This document shows positions 34,977-45,684 of a stretch of 64,000 bases of DNA, one piece after another (position 1 is the first letter of the stretch; the number at the start of each line of letters is the position of its first letter). A program made the translations under genes and the position numbers. A model generated the notes under the pieces. It saw nothing but the letters and a program-made list of their open reading frames with translations. It had not been told where the DNA came from and made no database searches. Source of the DNA: Neopestalotiopsis rosae (lineage: Eukaryota; Ascomycota; Sordariomycetes; Amphisphaeriales; Sporocadaceae); NCBI GenBank assembly GCA_023078685.1, contig JALGAS010000005.1, forward strand, positions 2,046,001 to 2,110,000. The letters are read 5' to 3'.

Positions 34977-36610
34977 ATGAGCTGGGGTCTCGAGGTTCTG
35001 GGAAACCTCACGACCTCGATAGCCAATTTGGCGGGAAATGTCAGCCTCCACGGCATGGAAGGCTTCTTTCGTCCACCAGAGCTGACCTCGTGGCGCGTGA
35101 CACCGGACAACCCGGTCCGCTACGCCGGCAGCCTGGACGTGGAGAGGTGCGCGGCTCTGCACAATGAGATTTTGTGGTACGGGTGGAACAAGTCGGGCGG
35201 GCGGCCCGAGGACTTTCCCGGGGTCAACTGGCACGAGCACCACCGCGGCGACGACGGGGCCGCCGACGCGCGGAAGCGGCTGTCGGCGCCGCTCGCTGCC
35301 TTTCTCGACCAGGCGCTCACCACCAGCGATTTCAGGCAGAGCTTCTTTTATCACTTGTCGGGACTCAATGCGCCTGCGTACATGTGGGATAACCATGATT
35401 GGTATCAGGATGAGTTTGACAAGGACCGCTATTTGACGCTGTACCTGGCGCATTCCATGGCTTCGCACCCTGATGGATTGGTGTGAGTAGCGACTTACCT
35501 AGAACCTTGCGCAACAAAGACAACGGCTCTCATGCTGACATGGTTAATCGTAGCTATGATCAGGTAAAGCATAAAGCCATCATGCAAATGTCTATCCATG
35601 ACCGCGACATTGCCATGAACGGGCGCCAGGAATGGCTGCCGCTCGAGGTAATCTTGACCGCCTGGCTCGACATGATTGACGTCGGCAAGGTGCAAGCTGT
35701 GCCAGACGACGTGGAGTGGCAACCTTGGATCATGGTGCCGTACAGCGAAAAGCAGCTGAACGCGACTATTACCGCCTTTAACAGACTGGTAGACGCCATT
35801 GAGTCGCGCATGCCCAACTATCATGATCCATCAGAAGTAGAATCCCAACACGTGCTTGCTACCGAAAACGAAGACTTCTTCCAACCGCTGCTATCAGTGG
35901 ACGAAGTTGAAGCTGCAGGCATCAAGCCAGGGTTTGCACATTCTCTCCTGACCAAGGCCAAACGTCCTAGCTTTCGCTACATCGCCCCGGGTCTTGCGAT
36001 TCCTACCCCCGAGACGATCAAGCTGCAGCCATTCGCGGACATCAAGAGCCCGCGTGAGTCATGGATGCCCGACGACTACGAAATGCCCGAGGAGCCGTAT
36101 CCGCTCCTCATCTTCTCGTCCTCGAAAAACTACGAGACGTGGCGCGACCCGCCGCGACATCCAAAATTTCCAGACAGCGATCGACCGTTCAGCTATCCGT
36201 ATCACCAACTGCGCTCCTACAGTGCGGGTCTATACTTCTCGCCTACCCACGGAGGATCATTTGACTTTGAAGATGGGGTGAAGCTGGTTCTACCGGAGCC
36301 AGTCGGGGCCTTTGGGTACGCGAGAAAGGCCGACGGATCGCGCTTTGGCGAAAAACTTATGGATTCCTCGGCAATCACGGGCTACGGGCTGCGAGGAGGC
36401 ACTTTCAGCGATCTATTTCAATTGGGCTATAATCCCTATGCCGAGATGCACGATGTGCAGCTCGAACAGGTCCTTGACGCATGGCGCGAGCTGGTGGAAT
36501 CAGGCGAGTGGACGATTGGTGAAGATGGCGTTCAGGATACCATTGAGAAATTCAAAGATGCGGACAAAAAGACGAAGTGGAACAAATATGTCGTACCAGT
36601 GAAATGGTAA
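34977..36610 (+). CDS. Conserved-looking hypothetical protein
   Basis: Two exons (34977-35482, 35554-36610) encode about 520 residues. The first in-frame ATG after an upstream TGA is 34977 (MSWGLEVLGNLTTSIANLAG). The intron (GTGAGT to CGTAG) joins HPDGLV to YDQVKHKAI. There is no signal peptide, although a mildly hydrophobic N-terminus exists. Features are many aromatic residues, an Asp/His-rich segment (WHEHHRGDDG), YMWDNHDWYQDEFDKDRYL, and WMPDDYEMPEEPYPLLIFSS. I do not recognise a catalytic motif or domain. Codon use and length resemble an intact gene. Placed among secreted-enzyme genes, but no evidence links it to them. Confidence 0.75.
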
Positions 36611-36766
36611 CACTTTGTTTTTGCTTTTACTGCATCTCAAAAAGATAAAACGAATGAACAAGTTTCAAAACCATAAAGCTATCCACATAAACCTCCCATG
36701 CCGCGAGCCATCGCCATTGCTTGCCAACTCTGCCAAAGTCCTTCGTTACCCGAATCGGCGCTACTC

Positions 36767-38466
36767 TTAGACCTTAACGGTAGAGCCGATGGGACCGAAG
36801 CGGACGTTGGACCAGACGACCTTGGCGTCTGGGATCTTGGACTCGACGTCCGACGGGACGCCCGAGTCCTGCGCGCAGTCGCCGCGGGCGGCGCCGGGAG
36901 TGCCCTCCTTCTCTGGTGGGTAGGTCGAGTCGAGCCAGAGCATGTTGGCGTAGTGCTATGATACACGATCAGATTTCTGTCTTACCAAGGGCCGGTATGG
37001 TAGAGTCAGGTAGAAGAAAACTTACATCGTCCCAGATGGACATGACCAGGACCATGGGCACCGACAGAGCTTTGTTGAGCTGCGCATATCCGCCGACCTC
37101 GGAGAAGCGGTCTCTGTCGCCAAAGGCCTTGAACTGGTTGGTGCAAAACTCTGGCGTGATGGAGCTGCTGTCCGAGATGCCGGCATCAGTTGGCTTGGGG
37201 ATCTCAATCTTCTTGCCGCCCTGGACGATGAACTGTGTGATCTTGTCTGCCTGGAACTGGGTGACGACACTGGAACGTTGTTGTCAGCACATTGAACTTA
37301 CGCGCAATAATGCTCCAGGAAGAGACTCACGTAAATTTACTGCCTGTGTCGACAGTCTTGCCCTTGCCGTAAAAGTCCTGGTTGCCCATGCGGTAGGGGT
37401 TGTAGTCGCAGCCGTTGGCATCACACTTGCCAGCGAATCGGTCCTCCGAGTATGTACCGCCGCAGTTGCTGGTCTCGCAGACGTGGTAGTTGTTATCAGT
37501 ACAGGCGTGAGGGGTGAGGGCGAACGAGTGAGAGTTGGACTCCCTTTCCTATAATTAGTTTATGCTTATTTCAACCGTGCAAGTTGGATGCACATACCAA
37601 ACATCGATCTCAGCACAGCAGGCTCCCATAGGTCCGACGCCAGCATTCTTGTCGTTTGTAGACGGATTCCAGCCTTCGACATTGGCCTGTCATTTGTCAG
37701 TGAGAATCTGGTATATAGCGAGGAGTCCTGATTCATACCTTGCCGCCAACAAACTTCAAGTCTCTAGCGCATTGGGCGTCGCAGTACCCAGTTCCATACT
37801 TGGCTCCGGCCTTGTTGGTGGAGTAACTCTTCATGCCTCCGTCCTCTTCCATGGCAACGAAGTACAAAGCAGCGTTGAGACCGCAGTCGACTGTGGAGAG
37901 ATCGACGTCAAAGGCGAACTCGTTGTTCATGAGCGTGAACATCTGTACTTCTATATCAGTGTCTGTCATGGTGGCGCTTGGACGAGACGTCGTCTCTGCT
38001 CTTTATGATATGCTCAAGATATCGAGACGACTGTCAACATGAAGAGAGACATTGTTCAACTCACCTGATACTTCGACTCGCCATTCATCAGGTAGAAACG
38101 GGAACCAATATTGGTACCATACTCATGCTTGGTGACAAACTTGAGAGTCAGCGCATTGCCAGAAGTCGAAGCGCCATAGGTCTTGGAGTACTCGGCGCCC
38201 TCGAGGGCACACTTGGATGCGCAGTCCGTGGCCGTGCTGCAGGCCCCGGTCCACTCGTTGCCGTCGTAGCAGTTCTTGGTGTCGCTGGTTCCGTGAAGCC
38301 AGCGCCAGTTGGCGTCGATGACGACCTCAGCGTTGGTGCTCGTACAGCTGCCGCCGCTGGTACACTTGCTCCAGCTGAACTTGGGATGGGTCTCGGTCTG
38401 CTCCTTGCCAACCTGTTGGGCACACGCCAGGCCGAGAAGACCTGCTGCAAGAAATAGAGACAACAT
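36767..38466 (-). CDS. Secreted cellobiohydrolase, glycoside hydrolase family 7, no binding module
   Basis: Six exons (38466-38065, 37942-37739, 37686-37598, 37543-37331, 37269-37026, 36955-36767) encode 446 residues. The signal peptide is [16 protein letters not shown]; the mature protein starts [16 protein letters not shown], typical of Cel7A. The catalytic motif is [13 protein letters not shown] with E228 (nucleophile), D230 and E233 (acid/base). Other markers are [50 protein letters not shown] and PGAARGDC, which indicate the exo-type tunnel. The protein ends after the catalytic core ([14 protein letters not shown]), without linker or CBM1. The acceptor before exon 4 must be AAAG|GGAG to keep frame, although TATAG lies five bases upstream. 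The substrate is cellulose chain ends. Confidence 0.94.
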
Positions 38467-38544
38467 AATGTAACTCCTTGAATGAATACTAGTTTGGTAC
38501 AGTGGTGATGAGGCGAGAACTGTAACACCTGGGTCCATGCCTGA

Positions 38545-38553
38545 ATATATAGG
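38545..38553 (-). promoter_or_regulatory. Candidate TATA box of the GH7 gene
   Basis: CTATATATT on the minus strand is about 80-90 bases before the start codon, a typical place for cellulase gene TATA boxes. Confidence 0.45.
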
Positions 38554-39272
38554 ACGCTTCAATTCCAATCAGGAACGTGAGATCGGTAGAGGGTTCCTAT
38601 ATTCCATATTGCCACCGGAGCAAGAGTCTCCTCTACTTCATGACTGGTGACACATGAGGTGACCCTCGACCATCCAGATGGTCCAGCCAAGAAGCGATGC
38701 TCAACGAGATAGATTTTTCTGATATTGAAATAATCTCGTATCTTCTACTCAACCAATCGGTTGATATTCCTCGGGTGTCTCCAAAAGACTACCACTCGCA
38801 GCAATGTTACATGACTCTCCGGTCCTGGAGGTGAAGAAGATGCCAATGTTCCATAGCTTATATGCCGACTGAGTACAGTTGGGGAACCCAATATTGATGG
38901 TACTTCTCAGTAGAGATGAGGTGTAGACCAGTGCGACTCGCACGTATATACCAGAACCTCATGCCCTCCCAAGCGATGCCTCATGGGAAACTCAAAGGTT
39001 CGAGTGTTACAGTCTTAGCGCAAGCCTCATTGTGACTGTGCAAGACTCTTGGGTTATAGTTCCAGGCCCAAATGCAACCATCGTGTCCCCCATGTGCCAT
39101 CTATTACTAAAAGCATCATCGGTAGAAGGCAACAAGCCAAGCTGACTTATGATGGCACTGGAAGCGTTCCGGAAACCAATAAAGTATAGCTTAGCGCCAT
39201 GCATCCATCTCGAGGCATCCATCGACGTCCACAACGCTGGTAACCAAGTCTTGGTATGACTTGGCGGTCCAT

Positions 39273-39285
39273 TTAGCCATTAGCC
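39273..39285 (-). promoter_or_regulatory. Tandem GGCTAA, candidate XlnR/Xyr1 site
   Basis: The minus strand reads GGCTAATGGCTAAAT: two GGCTAA hexamers separated by one base. GGCTAA(A) is the recognised core of the XlnR/Xyr1 cellulase-hemicellulase activators. It is a short motif and may be chance, but the doubling and its place upstream of a GH7 gene are suggestive. Confidence 0.35.
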
Positions 39286-39906
39286 GCGGGCCGGTAATTT
39301 TTGCTTGAACTGTGGTTGGTAAAAAAGAAAACCGAGCGTGATGTCCGTCTTGCGGGGCTCGATATGCCGGTATTGGGTACTCGGTCTGATAGTCTTTGTG
39401 CTTTTCGCTTGCGAGCAGCGGGCATGTCGGCGTTTAGCGAGGCATGCTCATGTCGGCGTGAAGTGGATATTTCTCGGAACCAGTGACACGCAGATGATCA
39501 TTACACTAGCCTATTGAATCCGCCTGTAACTTCGACGCGGTGGAGATGGGGAATCCATCTTCCAATTCATTGTAGGATTTGTGCCCTATCATATCTTCTA
39601 TAAGGAAAAAGAGGATATTCTTCATCATAAGTCAACTGTGCTCACCGAAAGAACCGACTTCGTCTTTTGTTTATAGACCATGAGTTAGATACCGCCTTGC
39701 TGGGCTTGCTGGCAAAAGACAAGGATAAGATGTGCAGCTTGCGATTGGTTCAAAACCACATTTAACAGCGCAGACATGCAGGTTGCTCCAGTTCAGACCT
39801 CAAGACTAAGGAGAGGAGCGGGCATTTGGTGAGAGGAAATTTTGTCACAGACCTCTTGTCTTGCTTTCCACAACTTTTTACATCCAAGGCCACCCTAGTC
39901 AGCCTT

Positions 39907-42097
39907 ATGGCCATGGCTAGCAACACCAGCGAAGGCGAGAAGAGCATCATCGCGTTGCTCACGGAACTCGTCCAGAACAACAGCAATGATGATTCGGACA
40001 GGCTAGCTCAGACAGCCAATACCCTGTCAACTGCGGCCATGACCGTCTCCATTGTCGCGCTCGTCATAGGCCTACTCCAGGCGCTTCTCCAGTACGCAAG
40101 TTCTAATGAGAACCATCGAGAAAAGTGCAACATCGGCGCCATCGGGCGTGCAGCCATGTTGTCGGGAAGGTCTGAATGGTCTTGGCGTCATTGGCGTCGC
40201 ATATATACGTACCCAGTCCTCCGCTTGTCTGCCTCCTCTGTTTTCCAATGCCTCCCTGGTGGGGAATATGATATTGAAGAACTCAAAACGATCTTCAAAG
40301 ATGCCGTTTTGCTCCCTCGTCAGCATCTCAACGAAGATGGTCCTATCGGGCAAAGCGGTATATTAGGGTGGCTGGAGAGGGGGCCCATAGTGAGAAGTCG
40401 TCGGATGATAGAGTGAGCTGGGTAAGAAATTCCATTTTTATTCTTGGCACTACTGACATGATTCTTCCAGTCACCGGCCCTGGCGTCTCTGTCATATTGA
40501 TCAAGATGGCTGCAAAGAATGGGTGCTCCCCCGACACCTCCCCCCACTTCAACGGCTTCGCTGGTATTGGTACTCGTTGCTGCAGACCAAACGCGAAAGG
40601 CTAAATCCCCGGGCAACTTGGGCCCAGCTGCTTGAAGCGCTTGGAGTAGTCAACATCAAAACTTTGGAGGTGCGCAGAGTGAACGCAGAGTGTATCGCTT
40701 CGTCTATCGATGTGCCTACACAAAAAATATCCCTTCGAGACCTTGGCATCTTGGCCTTCTATTTGAAGATGAGAACTGTTCAAATTGATTTGGCCAAAAG
40801 AACGTTCCTGGCGACTGGTCCCAGTGGCTCAATTTCCACCGAAGATCTACCTGGTTTTGGCAAAGTCGTCCGTTTTCAAAGTCACGGTGACTTTAACCTT
40901 GGTTACCGTTCGCCCTTTCTTCGTCAAGATCACACTTCCCAACTGTTTGGCGAACTTTGTTTCGGGGATTCGGGGGGACGCCCTTCCTGGGAGAGATCGC
41001 CATTCGTGAGGACGCGCCGCAGGTGGACCCACGCGCATCTCACATCTGGTAGCACTCCTGCCCTGTTCACAAATGAACGTAGTGATTATCAAGCTCCACA
41101 CTCATCCGCCGTTTCGGAAGGTGAATTGTGGGAAGGGCTGGGATGCCTTCCAAGTTGGCGTGAAGAGCACAGGCGTTACGGTATTGTGTGGCCGACGGTA
41201 TTCCTAGCCGCTACCGCTGCATGCCTTCCCGGCGAGCCTTCAGGTTTCCCTTCTCGAATAATGTTGCGGCCATTTCTTGATTGTCTTAACCTCTGGGCGA
41301 TCGAAGTCGGGGATCGCAGTCACCTACACTTGGAATCAGCACAGCATAAAAAAGTTGACGTTCTCGACATCGCAGTTATTGGGATGCTTCAGCGTACCGA
41401 TTTGTGCCAAGCAGACCTTCGTGAACTGCCAGCGGTGTATAGCGTCTGTGAGTTGTCCTCGTGGGCCTTTTGGCAAGTTAGCACACAGACGCTGGAGCAG
41501 GCGGAGTCACAACTCTGCGACACCGATGAAGTTGGTACAAGCATCACACCGCCTGAGTTCGACTTCCATTTTCGAAGCGAGGATTCAACTTCGGAAAGTG
41601 CGCAAGGAACATATAGAATTCTCAACGAAACTTTATCGTTGCTAGTCAAGTATGAACTGGACTCTTGGTCTGCAAGAATACTCGAAGATCGGTCTTCGAG
41701 TCAGGGCCAAAAACAACCACATAACGTTCTCTGGACACAAGTCCTCGTGCTTGATTTCACAATTAGAGACTTGCTAAATTCATGTCCACCAGGAGCTGAA
41801 TCTTTGACTTTGCGAGACTGGTCCTCGCCTTTATGGTGCATAAATGCCAACAGAGCTGTCGTTTAGGCTTGGTCTGATCCAGACTCTGAATGGCCACTGC
41901 AAAACCTTGAATCATTTCTCACAGAGGCTTTCAATATCGAAGGGGCCGATGCTGAGAATCGAGATCGTATGATGAAGCTCTCTAATCTGATTCATTTACG
42001 TGCTCTTTTCTTCCTGGCCTATTTGATGGTTCTTCCTGACTCTTCCGACTTATATCGTACCTCCCAGCAAGAGCAAGTTGTGCTTCCTATGATCTGA
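39907..42097 (+). pseudogene. Fungal membrane-anchored hypothetical protein with in-frame TAG
   Basis: Exons 39907-40412 and 40471-41866 give 633 residues ending at TAG (41864-41866). The same frame then continues without interruption for 76 codons (AWSDPDSEWPLQNLESFLTE ...) to TGA at 42095-42097, and this extension looks as protein-like as the rest. Residues about 43-64 form one transmembrane helix (TVSIVALVIGLLQALLQ), followed by ...SEWSWRHWRRIYTYPVLRL and a large cytosolic part with no domain I know. The intron (GTGAGC to TTCCAG) restores RRMID-HRPWRLC. A CAG-to-TAG change would explain the stop. Either the allele is truncated by 76 residues or the stop is read through. Confidence 0.65.
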
Positions 42098-42190
42098 TAG
42101 AATTTAGAGAATAGCTCGAAATTATTCATTGACCTTTTCAATTTTCCATTTGTTTCACTTCTTAGACCGTTATTCGTGAGGAACCTACCA

Positions 42191-43393
42191 TCATGAACCC
42201 GAGTCGGTTCTGATACGATCGAGTTCACTGACCACCTTGTCCGTACTCCAGTCGCCTCGCAGACCCTCCCACAAAACATCTATCTCACTCGTAGGGGCCA
42301 TGCCGTCCGGACCAGGTGGTCTTTGATCCAAGTTGGACGGAAAGGGGTATCCTTCTCCCAATGCGTTGATGCACGCATCCGTACCTTGGCCATTGCCTTC
42401 TTTCTTGGCAAAGCTCTTCAGCTCCTCCCAGCAGGCTCGCACCATTTTCGGTCCATTCACAGTTTCCATGGCTCGACCAAAAGCGCTGCTGATCTGGAGC
42501 AGGTTGACGCTACGCTCGACGGTCTTGGTTGTGTTCTCTCCTGCTGCGTGGAGTAGTGCCGGGTTGAAGAATACGGCGTCTCCGATCTCCATGGGCAGGC
42601 TCACCCAGTTCTCATTAAAGTATTCCGTCACTTCGGGGAGCCGCCATGCCATGTATCCCTCTGGCAACAGTTGCGAAAACGGCAGCAGTCTGGTAGGTCC
42701 ACTGTCCAGCGGCACGTCCGAGTGAGCAATGCCGCCTTGCAGCGTCAAATATTGACTCGCCACCTGTATGGTCCGCGGAAAGCGCGCGCAGGAATTTGCC
42801 GTCTGGAAGCCTAGGTGGTAGTCGCGGTGTGCCGATTGAGGTTTCCCGCCCGGCCTGACAATGTTGAGCTGGGCGGTAACCTGGTATGCGGGCCCGAGCC
42901 AGGCCTCGCTCACCCGCGCCAGCCACGGGTTGGCATAGTACCGCACGAAACTCGAGGGGTCGGCCTCGGCGTGCTTTTGGAAGGAGTTCCAGACCCGCGA
43001 GTTTGATCCGGCAGCGGCAAAGTGGTCGCCTTTGGACGACTTTTCTTCGCTCTTGATGATCTTGTCAAAGGTGGCGCTGGCCTCTTGAATGAGCCCGTGG
43101 TCGGGAAGAAAGTTTTTGAGAACTACAACGCCCGGGCCAGTGCCAAGAGCGTTATACCACTCGTTTTGGAGCCCAGCGACGGCCTCTGCGTCTGTTGACG
43201 ATGTTGTGGATAAGTCGTATACTGGTATGTTGGACTTGATGAATTTGGCCCGGCTATAGTCCTTGTGGTCTGCTTTTTGCTGGCATAGCTGTTTCAAAGC
43301 ATTCAACGACTCTGGCATCTGGACTGAGACAGTCCTGGCCGTCGTCCGCGCGAGACTCGGTAGTTCATGAGCGATAGCGTTCAGTGCAGTCAT
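42191..43393 (-). CDS. Phytanoyl-CoA dioxygenase-like Fe(II)/2-oxoglutarate enzyme
   Basis: One exon of 400 codons with a clear ATG. The PhyH double-stranded beta-helix is visible: GPGVVVLKNFLPDHGL, VRPGGKPQSAHRDYHLGF with the HxD metal ligands (near residues 187-189), and GPTRLLPFSQ. Then comes GDAVFFNPALLHAAGENTT with the distal His near 280 and an Arg (VERSVNLLQ) for 2-oxoglutarate. The N-terminal 50 residues could be an organelle signal (ARTTARTVSVQ) but this is weak. The substrate is unknown; fungal relatives hydroxylate diverse metabolites. It lies head-to-head with the D-2-hydroxyacid dehydrogenase gene across 968 bases. Confidence 0.88.
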   Translation of the reverse strand: MTALNAIAHELPSLARTTARTVSVQMPESLNALKQLCQQKADHKDYSRAKFIKSNIPVYDLSTTSSTDAEAVAGLQNEWYNALGTGPGVVVLKNFLPDHGLIQEASATFDKIIKSEEKSSKGDHFAAAGSNSRVWNSFQKHAEADPSSFVRYYANPWLARVSEAWLGPAYQVTAQLNIVRPGGKPQSAHRDYHLGFQTANSCARFPRTIQVASQYLTLQGGIAHSDVPLDSGPTRLLPFSQLLPEGYMAWRLPEVTEYFNENWVSLPMEIGDAVFFNPALLHAAGENTTKTVERSVNLLQISSAFGRAMETVNGPKMVRACWEELKSFAKKEGNGQGTDACINALGEGYPFPSNLDQRPPGPDGMAPTSEIDVLWEGLRGDWSTDKVVSELDRIRTDSGS

Positions 43394-44361
43394 CGTGAGT
43401 GTGCTCCCTGAGCTTGGGAAGATGAGACTTTATTGTGATGGAATGGCCTAATTCTTGCCGTCTACATGTTGACAGCTCTCGCGACTCTTAAAGTCTTCGA
43501 TCACAGTCCTCGGAATTGTTGAGCTTCAAATCTCTTGAATGACACTGTCGTGTCTCTTTCTCGGACGTCAATTCCGTGTTCCAATTCGAGCCGCTGTAGA
43601 AAAGATGGCCGGATCACGAACACATGACTGAGAAAAGGTTCACCACCTTCATCTCCTCATTATTCTCGGACGGTTGTGTGACGCAAGTATCGCCGATGGT
43701 AACCACCGGCGACTTTTGCCTCTTCTGGGGACGGGTATGGGGGAAACTCTCGGGAACTCCACACGCTAAGAGTGGTGGGTTCTTAGGCGTCATACCCGGC
43801 CGGTTTGGAGTGCATAGGGCTAGATGCTACTACCTGAGAATCCAAGTCGGGCAAGTATCTCCATCTTCGTCAATTTCAGTGACCTGGAAGACAGATCGAC
43901 TACATACAGAATGGCAATCTGGATGATCCAATATTCAGTTACTCAGTTCCAGTAAATATGGCACAAGAATAATAGAGATAGACGAAGGAGTCTCGCAGCA
44001 TGGAAGGTCTTACAGCGAGTATCGTCACGAATTCTACCGAAGCGCAGCTCGACCAGACATCCCCCACGCTGGGGCGTCTAGTCAAATTACGGCAAACTGG
44101 GGAATCGGGATATTCTGGGGTCGTATGACGCTAGCAACAACGGCAAAATACCCCGATCTTCATCCGAGTACGTACGACGGTATCTGCAAGGGAATAGTAC
44201 AAAAAGCAGGGGAATTGACTTTGCCTGTCAGATGTCGTGTGTTTCCAATATTCTTCGTTTCTCTGGACATAGGAAAATCCCTTTATAATACCCAGTAACT
44301 CCTCTCAAGTCCATCAATCTCATTATAATACTATACCATTTTACACAGAGCAAAATCCACC
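43394..44361. promoter_or_regulatory. Divergent promoter region of the PhyH-like and hydroxyacid dehydrogenase genes
   Basis: 968 bases between two divergent start codons. No additional gene and no strong motif was found. Confidence 0.45.
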
Positions 44362-45448
44362 ATGTCGCGACCAATTGTACTACAGCTCGGAGACGATATC
44401 CGCTGGAACCATGATCAATATGCTGCTTTTACCTCCAAGTTTGAGATCAAGCGGTCATATAGCATGCCGCGGGCAGAGTTCAAACAGGCATTGAAGGACA
44501 AGAAATTCGGCGATTTCTTTGCCATTTACAGGCCATTTTGGAATACTGGTGGTGAAATGGGCAACTGGGACGACGAGCTCATCTCTTTATTACCACCGTC
44601 TTGCAAAATCTACGCATCTGCGGGTGCAGGTTTCGACTGGGTTGATACGGCGGCCCTGGCAAAGAGGGGTGAGCATTCACCAACGACCGCTGCTGCATGC
44701 AGACTCGCATACTGACATGTTTCAAATAGGCATCATTTACTGCAATGCCGCAGCAGCTTGCACAGAATCAGTAGCAGACGCAGCCATCTGGCTCATCATC
44801 TCCACATTTAGACTATTCTCGTGGTCGGCGCTGGCCGCCCGCTCGGGGAGCCCAGAGCAGTTTGCCGACGCCAACAAGAACCTGGCGGCCGTGACGCGCA
44901 ACCCCAACGGCTTCAGCCTGGGCATCATTGGCTACGGCCGCATCGGCCGGCGGATCGCCGAAAAGGCCCACGCCGCCATGAACATGAAGATCCTGTACAA
45001 CGACGTGGTCGAGATCCCGTCGCCGGTGCCGGCCACCTTCTACAAGGACATGGACGCCCTCCTGGCCGAGGCCGACTGCGTGCTCGTCGCCACGCCCTTT
45101 GGCGGCGACACCCTCATCAACGCCGACAAGCTCGCCAAGATGAAGAAGGGCTCCCGCATCGTCAACATTGCCCGCGGCAAGCTCATTGACGAGCCGGCCC
45201 TCGTGGCCGCCCTGCAGAGCGGGCACCTTTACTCGGCCGGCCTCGACGTGCACTTTGACGAGCCCAACGTCAACAAGGAGCTCATCAAGATGAAGAACGT
45301 CGAGGTGCTCTCGCACAATGCCGGAGCCTCGCTGGACTCGCACATTGGATTCGAGAGTCTCGGCATGGAGAACATTACTTCCTTCCACGACAACGGCAAG
45401 GCCGTTTCGCCGGTCAATGCTCATTTGATCAAGCAGAGCCGTCTCTAG
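44362..45448 (+). CDS. D-isomer specific 2-hydroxyacid dehydrogenase (glyoxylate/hydroxypyruvate reductase type)
   Basis: Two exons (44362-44668, 44730-45448) encode 341 residues. The substrate domain ends with KIYASAGAGFDWVDTAALAK. The NAD(P)-binding Rossmann fold has GIIGYGRIGRRIAEKAHAAM (GxGxxG near 170-175). Catalytic Arg in VNIARGKLIDEPALVAAL, Glu in DVHFDEPNVNKEL and His in VEVLSHNAGAS are all in place. Family enzymes reduce 2-oxo acids such as glyoxylate or hydroxypyruvate; the exact substrate is not readable. Exon 2 is much more GC-rich at third positions than exon 1. No peroxisomal signal: the protein ends KQSRL, which is one residue away from a canonical SKL/SRL context (S-R-L is itself a PTS1-like tripeptide), so peroxisomal import is possible. 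Confidence 0.92.
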
Positions 45449-45684
45449 TTGGAATTTAAAACTTCGTATTTTGCATGGAGAGGTGGATCAAGCATTATAT
45501 AGCATGTAAAAGGGACTCCAAAAAGGGCAATTTGCGTTTACTTGATCTACGAATGTGAGCAGAGATTAATAAAATTGTTCCAAATTCATTTTCGCAAAAC
45601 TCTGTCAATCTCGAGCATTTGAGTGAACCATCTATCAGTAGGTACAATGCCAGGACTCGAGTTCTTTTCTTCTTACGCTACCAC

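Larger units (their letters stand above)
38467..39906. promoter_or_regulatory. Divergent region between the GH7 gene and the gene at 39907
   Basis: 1.4 kb with two CreA-consensus matches (CCGGAG at 38615-38620 and CTGGAG at 38825-38830). A tandem GGCTAA pair lies on the minus strand at 39273-39285, about 810 bases before the GH7 start. No gene is recognised within. Confidence 0.45.

Noticed and set aside
34923..35468. Minus-strand frame of 181 codons
   Set aside because: Antisense to exon 1 of the gene at 34977, which splices cleanly into a long second exon.
38467..38568. N-terminal extension of the GH7 protein to an upstream ATG
   Set aside because: It would place 34 residues before a standard signal peptide; the TATA-like motif lies within this stretch.
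39826..39906. Upstream start for the membrane protein gene
   Set aside because: The frame opens with TTG there; the first ATG is 39907.
44813..45424. Minus-strand frame of 203 codons
   Set aside because: Shadow of the GC-rich exon 2 of the hydroxyacid dehydrogenase.
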